This document shows positions 5,653 to 12,614 of a stretch of DNA of 15,615 nt, one piece after another. The translations under genes and the position numbers were made by a program. This DNA is from an uncultured Lachnospiraceae bacterium (lineage in GTDB: Bacteria > Bacillota > Clostridia > Lachnospirales > Lachnospiraceae): NCBI GenBank assembly GCA_946631935.1, contig CAMPAP010000064.1, positions 1 through 15,615 of the forward strand, written 5' to 3'. The notes under the pieces are model-generated. The model was not told where the DNA came from. It did no database searches and worked only from the letters and a program-made list of their open reading frames with translations. Positions within the stretch are counted from its first letter, which is position 1. Every line of letters begins with the position of its first letter.

Positions 5653-8600
5653 ATGAGCGTCAGAAGAGTTTATGTTGAAAAGAAAAAGCCGGTTGCGATG
5701 CAGGCCAAGCACTTAAGGCATGACATCAGGAATTTCCTGGGGATCAAGATCGATGATCTGAGAATGTTCATAAGATATGATTCCGAGAATATTTCGGATG
5801 ATACATTTAAGATCGCGTGCAGGACTGTTTTTTCGGAGCCTCCTGTTGATGATCTTTATGAAGGAAGTCTTCCCGGGGATGTGGGAAAAAGAGTTTTTTC
5901 CGTTGAATTCCTTCCCGGACAATTTGACCAGAGAGCGGACTCTGCGGTTCAGTGTGTCAGATTCCTCAACGAGAACGAAGATCCCGTTATCAGGACAGCT
6001 GAGACATATGCCATCATCGGTGATATTACCGATGACGAATTCGACCGCATCAAAGGATATATCGTAAACCCTGTTGATTCAAGGATCGCTGACGAAAAGA
6101 TCCCTGACACCCTGATAGTCAATTATCCCGAACCTGAGGATGTAAAGACCTTTGACGGATTTGTAAATGATTCCGAAGAAGACCTGAAAAAGCTTTATGA
6201 CTCCCTTAACCTTGCAATGACCTTCAAGGATTTTCTTCACATCCAGAATTATTTCAAAAATGACGAGCACAGAGATCCCACTGTTACGGAGATAAGAGTT
6301 CTGGACACCTACTGGTCCGATCACTGCCGTCATACCACTTTCTCAACTGAGATCAAAAAAGTATCCTTTGATGACGGTGCGTATAAGGCTGCTTTTGAGA
6401 AGTCATTTGAAGAGTATGTAAAGACGAGAAAAGATCTTTTTGCAAACCGTCCCGAGAAGTTCTCATGTCTTATGGATCTTGGAACCATTGCCGCTAAAAG
6501 ACTTAAAAAAGAAGGAAAGCTTGAGAATGAGGAAAAATCCGATGAGATAAATGCCTGCTCCATCGTCGTTCCCGTGGATGTGGATTACGGTGATCATAAA
6601 GAGACGGAAGAGTGGCTTGTTTTCTTCAAAAACGAAACACATAATCATCCTACCGAGATTGAGCCTTTCGGAGGCGCTGCAACATGTCTCGGAGGTGCAA
6701 TAAGAGATCCTCTTTCAGGAAGAGGCTATGTATATCAGGCAATGCGTGTCACCGGTGCCGCAGATCCCACAAAGCCCGTATCGGAGACTCTTGCCGGTAA
6801 GCTTCCCCAGAAAAAACTGGTCCGCACGGCAGCCAGCGGATATTCTTCCTACGGAAACCAGATAGGCCTTGCAACGGGATATGTTAAGGAGATATATCAT
6901 CCCGACTATGTTGCCAAGCGAATGGAGATAGGTGCTGTTATGGGTGCCGCTCCAAGAAAGCATGTTATAAGAGAAAATTCTCTTCCCGGAGATATCATAA
7001 TACTCCTTGGAGGAAGAACAGGACGTGACGGTATCGGAGGAGCAACGGGTTCTTCAAAGGCTCATACCGCATCTTCAATAGATACCTGCGGTGCAGAAGT
7101 TCAGAAAGGAAATGCACCTACAGAAAGAAAGATCCAGAGACTTTTCAGACGTCCCGAAGTTACAAGCCTTATCAAGAAATGCAATGACTTTGGTGCAGGC
7201 GGAGTAAGCGTTGCCATCGGAGAACTTGCAGACGGACTTGTGGTTGATATGGACAAGGTTCCCAAAAAGTATGAGGGTCTTGACGGAACCGAGCTTGCCA
7301 TCTCCGAATCCCAGGAGAGAATGGCAGTTGTCGTTTCACCGGATAAGGTTGATGAATTCTTAAAATATGCCGCAGAGGAAAACCTTGAGGCCACAGTTGT
7401 CGCTACGGTTACCAAAGAGCCCAGACTTGTTCTCAGATGGAGGGGCAGGGATGTTGTAAATATCTCAAGAGCATTCCTTGATACCAACGGTGCTCATCAG
7501 GAGACCGATGTTTCGGTTGATGCTCCTTCTGAAGATTCTTACTTCGACAAATATGCCATCGACAAGGTTGCTGCAGATGTTGATAAGAAAGATTACAAGG
7601 CAGCGCTTATTGACACTTTGTCAGATCTTAATGAGTGTTCACAGAAGGGCCTGGTTGAGATGTTTGACTCATCCATCGGCGCCGCAAGCGTAGTAATGCC
7701 TTATGGCGGAAAGCGCCAGCTCACCGAGACCCAGACCATGATCGCCAAGCTTCCTCTTCTGAAGGGCAAGACCGATACCGTTACAATGATGTCTTACGGA
7801 TTTGATCCCTTCCTTTCAAGCTGGTCCCCTTATCATGGTGCAATCTATGCCGTTACGGAGTCCCTTGCCAAGATAGCGGCATCCGGAGGAGATGTAAAAA
7901 AGGTAAGACTTACCTTCCAGGAGTACTTCAGAAGAATGAACGAAAATCCCTCCAGATGGAGCCAGCCTTTTGCTGCACTTCTCGGATCATTTGATGCCCA
8001 GATCGGTTACGGACTTCCTTCCATAGGCGGTAAGGATTCCATGAGCGGAACCTTCGGAGACATAGATGTTCCTCCCACTCTCGTTTCCTTTGCTGTTGAT
8101 ATCTCAACCCTTAAGAATGTGGTAACTCCCGAACTTAAGAAAGCCGGAAATAAACTTGTATTCTTTGAGATTGAAAAAGATAAGGATGACAAGCCCGTAT
8201 ATGAGAAAGTCCTTAAGCTCTATGACCATATACACACTCTCATCGAAAAGAAAGCAATTGTAAGCGCTTATGCCACCGATTCAAAGGGTATCGCCGCTTC
8301 TGTTTGTAAGATGGGAATGGGCTGCGGTCTGGGAGCTAAGATTTCCGATGATGTAGCGGTAAGCAAAGTCTTCGGAAACTGCCTGGGAAGTATTATTGCC
8401 GAAGTGTCAATAGATAAGATATCGGAAATTGACGGTTCCTTCGGTACTGTTATCGGAGAAGTTACCGAGTCCGGTTTTGAATATGCCGGCACAAAGGTAA
8501 GCTATGATGAGATCGTTAAGGCATGGACCGGAACTTTGGAGAGTGTATTCCACTCTGTATCCACCGATGACAAGGATAAGGTCGAGGTTCCCGTATTTAA

Positions 8601-9435
8601 TACATCCGAAATTTATGTCTGCAAAAATAAGGTTGCAAAACCCACAGTGTTTATTCCGGTATTCCCCGGAACAAACTGTGAATATGATTCAGCCAAGGCA
8701 TTTGAAAAGGCAGGAGCCGTCGCTGACGTAAGAGTATTCAGAAATCAGACTGCGGAGGATATCAGGGAATCCGTTGAGGAATTCAAAAAGGCCATATCAG
8801 GAGCCCAGATGATCATGTTCCCCGGAGGATTCTCAGCCGGTGATGAGCCCGACGGTTCCGCAAAATTCTTTGCAACGGCATTCAGAAATGCATCCATTAA
8901 AGAGGCTGTTGAAGAGATGCTTGATATAAGAGACGGACTTGTACTCGGTATCTGTAACGGTTTCCAGGCTATCATCAAGCTTGGACTCGTATACATCGGA
9001 AAGATCACGGGTCAGGACGAGAATTCCCCCACTCTTACCTTCAATACCATCGGAAGACATATTTCCAAGATGGCTTACATAAAGGTTGTCTCCAATAAGA
9101 GCCCATGGCTTCAGGAGGCGGGTCTTGAAAATGTATATGCAAACCCCGCATCACACGGTGAAGGAAGATTCATTGCTCCTGACGATGTTCTTGATAAGCT
9201 CTTTAAGAACGGTCAGGTAGCTACGGTATACTGTGATCCCGAAGGTAATACTTCAATGGATGAGTACTATAACATTAACGGTTCCTTCAGATGCATCGAA
9301 GGTATCACATCTCCCGACGGAAGAGTATTCGGAAAGATGTGCCACTCGGAGCGTATCGGAGACGGAGTTGCCGTGAATATCTACGGTGAGCAGGATATGA
9401 AGATCTTCGAGTCAGGAGTCAGGTATTTTAAATAA
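5653..9435 (+). CDS. purL: Phosphoribosylformylglycinamidine synthase, single-chain clostridial type
   Basis: PurL (FGAM synthase) performs the fourth step of de novo purine synthesis in the cytoplasm: FGAR plus glutamine and ATP give FGAM, glutamate, ADP and phosphate. The 1260-residue chain contains an N-terminal PurS-like region (about 1-150), a linker and first synthetase half with TYWSDHCRHTTF (219-230) and HNHPTEIEPFGGAATCLGG (330-348), a second half with GGKDSMSGTFGD, and a C-terminal class I glutamine amidotransferase with nucleophile C1101 in LGICNGFQ and the His/Glu pair H1231/E1233 in CHSER. The catalytic residues are intact. Length fits the large single-chain enzyme rather than the split PurS/PurL/PurQ form. 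AGAGGG lies nine bases before the ATG. No other pur gene is adjacent, so purL is transcribed apart from any pur cluster. Confidence 0.97.
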   Translation: MSVRRVYVEKKKPVAMQAKHLRHDIRNFLGIKIDDLRMFIRYDSENISDDTFKIACRTVFSEPPVDDLYEGSLPGDVGKRVFSVEFLPGQFDQRADSAVQCVRFLNENEDPVIRTAETYAIIGDITDDEFDRIKGYIVNPVDSRIADEKIPDTLIVNYPEPEDVKTFDGFVNDSEEDLKKLYDSLNLAMTFKDFLHIQNYFKNDEHRDPTVTEIRVLDTYWSDHCRHTTFSTEIKKVSFDDGAYKAAFEKSFEEYVKTRKDLFANRPEKFSCLMDLGTIAAKRLKKEGKLENEEKSDEINACSIVVPVDVDYGDHKETEEWLVFFKNETHNHPTEIEPFGGAATCLGGAIRDPLSGRGYVYQAMRVTGAADPTKPVSETLAGKLPQKKLVRTAASGYSSYGNQIGLATGYVKEIYHPDYVAKRMEIGAVMGAAPRKHVIRENSLPGDIIILLGGRTGRDGIGGATGSSKAHTASSIDTCGAEVQKGNAPTERKIQRLFRRPEVTSLIKKCNDFGAGGVSVAIGELADGLVVDMDKVPKKYEGLDGTELAISESQERMAVVVSPDKVDEFLKYAAEENLEATVVATVTKEPRLVLRWRGRDVVNISRAFLDTNGAHQETDVSVDAPSEDSYFDKYAIDKVAADVDKKDYKAALIDTLSDLNECSQKGLVEMFDSSIGAASVVMPYGGKRQLTETQTMIAKLPLLKGKTDTVTMMSYGFDPFLSSWSPYHGAIYAVTESLAKIAASGGDVKKVRLTFQEYFRRMNENPSRWSQPFAALLGSFDAQIGYGLPSIGGKDSMSGTFGDIDVPPTLVSFAVDISTLKNVVTPELKKAGNKLVFFEIEKDKDDKPVYEKVLKLYDHIHTLIEKKAIVSAYATDSKGIAASVCKMGMGCGLGAKISDDVAVSKVFGNCLGSIIAEVSIDKISEIDGSFGTVIGEVTESGFEYAGTKVSYDEIVKAWTGTLESVFHSVSTDDKDKVEVPVFNTSEIYVCKNKVAKPTVFIPVFPGTNCEYDSAKAFEKAGAVADVRVFRNQTAEDIRESVEEFKKAISGAQMIMFPGGFSAGDEPDGSAKFFATAFRNASIKEAVEEMLDIRDGLVLGICNGFQAIIKLGLVYIGKITGQDENSPTLTFNTIGRHISKMAYIKVVSNKSPWLQEAGLENVYANPASHGEGRFIAPDDVLDKLFKNGQVATVYCDPEGNTSMDEYYNINGSFRCIEGITSPDGRVFGKMCHSERIGDGVAVNIYGEQDMKIFESGVRYFK

Positions 9436-9445
9436 GATCAAAAAA

Positions 9446-9467
9446 GGGCCGGCTTCAGAGCCGGCCC
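9446..9467. terminator. GC-rich hairpin after purL, probable terminator
   Basis: GGGCCGGC (9446-9453) and GCCGGCCC (9460-9467) form a perfect 8-bp stem around TTCAGA. Five As precede it, but only a broken T-run follows (TGTACTTTC), so termination on the + strand may be partial and some purL transcripts may continue into queH. Confidence 0.6.
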
Positions 9468-9486
9468 TGTACTTTCTCCGGTGATC

Positions 9487-10107
9487 ATGGGAAACGAAAA
9501 TTACGACAAGATAATGGAAAATATCATAGCAGGTTATGAAGGAAGGCAGATAAACGTGCTGCTTCATTCATGCTGTGCTCCATGCTCCAGCGCATGTATC
9601 GAAAGGCTTGCGGACAGATGCAGTGTAACGGTTTTTTATTATAATCCCAATATCGGAGAAACCGATGAATATCAAAAAAGAAAATCAGAACAGATAAGAC
9701 TTATAGATACCTTTAACAAAGAAGAAAGATTCGCATTTAAGATAGGTATCATGGATGCGGATCATGATCCCGAAAGTTTTTATTCCATTGCAAAGGGGCT
9801 TGAAAAATGCCCTGAGAGAGGTGAAAGGTGTCATAAATGCTATGAACTGAGGATGAGGAAGACTGCCGAAAAAGCTCTTTTGTCCGGAGGATTTGATCTT
9901 TTTGCAACAACACTTACTCTTTCTCCTCTCAAAGACTCCGATGCCATTAACCGCATAGGTTTGATGCTGGAAAAGGAGACAGGTCAGAAATACCTTCCGT
10001 CCGATTTCAAAAAAAGAAACGGATATTTAAGATCCATCGAGCTTTCAAAGCAGTACGGTCTTTACAGGCAGAATTACTGCGGATGTGTTTATTCCAGAGT
10101 TCTTTGA
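9487..10107 (+). CDS. queH: Epoxyqueuosine reductase QueH
   Basis: QueH (formerly DUF208) carries out the last step of queuosine synthesis, reducing epoxyqueuosine to queuosine in the wobble position of GUN-anticodon tRNAs; it is the non-cobalamin counterpart of QueG. Signatures, numbered from the ATG at 9487, are LLHSCCAPCS with C29, C30 and C33, YYNPNIGETDEYQKRK (51-66), the CHKC pair C115/C118, FATTLTLSPLKD and the C-terminal NYCGCVYS. These cysteines bind the iron-sulfur cluster and metal of the family. Length (207 residues) is normal. A GTG at 9481 is in frame but has no ribosome binding site; ATG 9487 has only GGTG upstream, so the start is not fully certain. No other queuosine gene is in the window. 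Confidence 0.93.
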   Translation: MGNENYDKIMENIIAGYEGRQINVLLHSCCAPCSSACIERLADRCSVTVFYYNPNIGETDEYQKRKSEQIRLIDTFNKEERFAFKIGIMDADHDPESFYSIAKGLEKCPERGERCHKCYELRMRKTAEKALLSGGFDLFATTLTLSPLKDSDAINRIGLMLEKETGQKYLPSDFKKRNGYLRSIELSKQYGLYRQNYCGCVYSRVL

Positions 10108-10109
10108 AA

Positions 10110-10138
10110 TTGCACCTCAGGGCGTATTTTTGTATAAT
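10110..10138 (+). promoter_or_regulatory. Sigma-A-type promoter for the zinc-ribbon protein and argS
   Basis: TTGCAC (10110-10115) and perfect TATAAT (10133-10138) with a 17-base spacer, starting just after the queH stop. It would drive the gene at 10171 and, ten bases beyond that, argS. Confidence 0.65.
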
Positions 10139-10170
10139 CAGTATTGGTGTTTTTTACGTAAAGGGGTATT

Positions 10171-10809
10171 ATGATCGGATTTAAGGATAACAATTGTCCT
10201 AATTGCGGTGCTTCCTTAAGGATCGACGGGAGAAGACGGATATGCGAATACTGCGGATATCAGGGAATGGCTCCCGAACCGGAGGTAAGCGATGATTTTT
10301 ATAATCTCATAGTATTTAACGAAAGCATAGCTCCGGGTGACATCAAGATATCCATTCCTGAATGCGGCATCGGATACAGCGTCAGGGGCGGGGAGGCGGT
10401 TGCCAAAGACGTTCCTCCCGGAGTTCATGATGTGATGGTCACAAGCGATGGCATGACGGAATACCGCACTTTAAATGTTCCCGGTGACGGAAAAGCGGTT
10501 AAGATCTATGTCGCCAAAGGTCCCCTCGGACTTGCTGTCAGGGTCGATGAACCCGGCGTGGGCGGTCATTATATTCCCCGGGGAACTTCCTTCAATCAGC
10601 AGCGTACCATGCCAATACTGGCTCTTGTGTTCACTATCATTTTTCCTTTGGTAGGGCTTGTGTTTGCCATTGTTGATGCGGTTACTTCAAAAAAACAGGG
10701 TAGAAAATTAAACGGACTGACCGCTGCGGCATTTGTCATATTGGGCATACGGTTACTCTTATATATTGTTTTTTCCATAATCATGGTATTTTATACTATT
10801 TATCATTAA
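10171..10809 (+). CDS. Zinc-ribbon membrane protein of unknown function
   Basis: A 212-residue protein with three parts. Residues 9-28 form a C4 zinc ribbon (C9-x2-C12 ... C25-x2-C28). Residues about 45-135 are a beta-rich domain with alternating short strands and glycine/proline turns (VPPGVHDVMVTSDGMTEYRTL), similar in style to PEGA-like domains. Residues about 147-170 and 182-210 are two hydrophobic helices. The pattern resembles small zinc-ribbon membrane proteins common in Firmicutes, whose roles are mostly unknown; the ribbon would face the cytoplasm. AGGGG lies a few bases before the ATG, and a consensus promoter precedes the gene. argS starts nine bases after the stop, so the two are cotranscribed; no functional link to aminoacylation is evident. 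Confidence 0.85.
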   Translation: MIGFKDNNCPNCGASLRIDGRRRICEYCGYQGMAPEPEVSDDFYNLIVFNESIAPGDIKISIPECGIGYSVRGGEAVAKDVPPGVHDVMVTSDGMTEYRTLNVPGDGKAVKIYVAKGPLGLAVRVDEPGVGGHYIPRGTSFNQQRTMPILALVFTIIFPLVGLVFAIVDAVTSKKQGRKLNGLTAAAFVILGIRLLLYIVFSIIMVFYTIYH

Positions 10810-10818
10810 GGAGAAGTA

Positions 10819-12582
10819 ATGAAATTTTTGCTTGATATATTGTCCGAAAAAACGGGAGAGGCTTTTGTGAAAGCCGGGTATGATGCGGAATGCGGAAGGG
10901 TCACTGTATCAAACAGGCCTGATCTTTGCGAGTATCAGTGCAGCGGGGCATTAGCCGGTGCAAAAAAATATCACAAGGCTCCCCTTCAGATCGCCGGGGA
11001 TGCCCTCGAAAACCTTGACAGGGATATTTTTTCAAAGGCAGAAGTATGCCCTCCCGGATTCATCAATCTTGATCTTTCTCCCGCCTTTCTTGCATCATAT
11101 GTAAATGAAATGACTGAATCCGATTGCTTCGGTTATGAGAAGGCTGCAAAGTCCGAGAAAGTCGTTGTGGACTACGGCGGAGCAAATGTTGCAAAGCCCC
11201 TTCATGTAGGCCATATCAGGTCTGCGGTTATCGGAGAGGCTGTTAAGAGAATGCTCCGCTTTGACGGACATGATGTTACGGGTGATGTACATCTTGGGGA
11301 TTGGGGACTTCAGATGGGTCTTGTCATTGTGGGCCTTAAGGAAAGAAAACCCGATCTTCCCTATTTTGATCCGGATTATCAGGGTGAGTATCCTTCCGAG
11401 GCTCCCTTTACCATATCCGAACTTGAGCAGATCTATCCCGAAGCTTCTGCACGCTCAAAAACGGATGAGGATTTTAAAAAGCTTGCTCTTGAAGCGACCA
11501 ACGATCTTCAGTCCGGAAGACGCGGGTACAGGGCTCTCTGGAATCACATAATGAATGTGAGCGTTGCGGATCTTAAGAAAAATTATGGTTCTCTCAATGT
11601 GGATTTCGATCTCTGGAAGGGCGAGAGTGATGTGAATGACATCATTCCGGTTATGGTTGAGGAACTTAAGCAGGGCGGTTATGCCCATGAAAGTGACGGA
11701 GCGCTGGTTGTTGATGTTAAGGAAGATACCGATACCAAGGAGATCCCTCCCTGCATGATCCTTAAATCAGACGGTGCCGCACTTTACGATACCACGGACC
11801 TTGCCACCATCAAGGACCGCATGGCAACCATAAATCCCGATTCCATAATATATGTGGTGGATAAAAGGCAGGGACTTCATTTTGAACAGGTCTTCAGAGC
11901 GGCAAGAAAGGCTCATATGGTCACGCCGGAAACAAAGCTTACATTCCTCGGCTTTGGCACCATGAACGGAAAGGACGGAAAACCCTTTAAGACACGTGAC
12001 GGCGGAGTGTTAAGGCTTGAGACCCTTATCGCTGATACAAAAGAAGAGATGTATAAAAAGATCCGTGAAGGAAGGCCCGTAAGCGATGAGGAGGCAAGAA
12101 AGATCTCAGAGGTGGTTGCTGTTGCCGCACTTAAGTACGGTGACCTTACCAATCAGGCATCCAAGGATTATATTTTTGACCTCGATAAATTTACATCATT
12201 TGAAGGAAATACAGGTCCTTACATTCTCTATACCATCGTCAGGATCAAGAGCATAATGACGAGATATGAAAATGAGGGCGGAAAAGACCTATCCGGTGTT
12301 AAGATAATGCCCGCAGTGAACGAATCGGAGAAGGCACTTGCCATGGAACTTGCACGTTTTGCACCGGCTGTAAAGGGTGCATGTGCAGAGCTTGCTCCTC
12401 ACAGGATCTGCGGATATATCTACGATCTTGCAAATGCATTTAACAGCTTCTATCACGAGACTCCCATTCTTTCCGAGGATGAAGACAGAAAAGCATCTCT
12501 TGTAAAGCTTCTGTCGCTTACCAGAGGCGTGCTGGAAACATGCATAGATATTCTCGGTTTTTCGGCGCCTGATAAGATGTGA
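10819..12582 (+). CDS. argS: Arginyl-tRNA synthetase
   Basis: ArgRS is a class I aminoacyl-tRNA synthetase that charges tRNA-Arg with arginine in the cytoplasm. The 587-residue chain has an N-terminal additional domain (1 to about 105), the catalytic Rossmann core with VDYGGANVAKPLHVGH, whose HVGH (129-132) is the HIGH signature, the family segment DVHLGDWGLQMGL, a degenerate KMSK loop reading KPFKTRDGG (388-396) as is common in ArgRS, and a C-terminal helical anticodon-binding domain with the family motif FNSFYHETPIL. Length fits. AAGGAG lies six bases before the ATG. It is probably transcribed with the preceding zinc-ribbon gene; the next gene starts 33 bases later. No T-box leader is visible. 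Confidence 0.96.
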   Translation: MKFLLDILSEKTGEAFVKAGYDAECGRVTVSNRPDLCEYQCSGALAGAKKYHKAPLQIAGDALENLDRDIFSKAEVCPPGFINLDLSPAFLASYVNEMTESDCFGYEKAAKSEKVVVDYGGANVAKPLHVGHIRSAVIGEAVKRMLRFDGHDVTGDVHLGDWGLQMGLVIVGLKERKPDLPYFDPDYQGEYPSEAPFTISELEQIYPEASARSKTDEDFKKLALEATNDLQSGRRGYRALWNHIMNVSVADLKKNYGSLNVDFDLWKGESDVNDIIPVMVEELKQGGYAHESDGALVVDVKEDTDTKEIPPCMILKSDGAALYDTTDLATIKDRMATINPDSIIYVVDKRQGLHFEQVFRAARKAHMVTPETKLTFLGFGTMNGKDGKPFKTRDGGVLRLETLIADTKEEMYKKIREGRPVSDEEARKISEVVAVAALKYGDLTNQASKDYIFDLDKFTSFEGNTGPYILYTIVRIKSIMTRYENEGGKDLSGVKIMPAVNESEKALAMELARFAPAVKGACAELAPHRICGYIYDLANAFNSFYHETPILSEDEDRKASLVKLLSLTRGVLETCIDILGFSAPDKM

Positions 12583-12614
12583 TGTATACCGTTACGGAAG
12601 GATAATGCAAAGGA

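Noticed and set aside
5648..5656. Two-codon frame (ATG ATA TGA) overlapping the purL start as a regulatory mini-frame
   Set aside because: It is only four bases from AGAGGG and is easily explained by chance; purL's own spacing of nine bases is acceptable.
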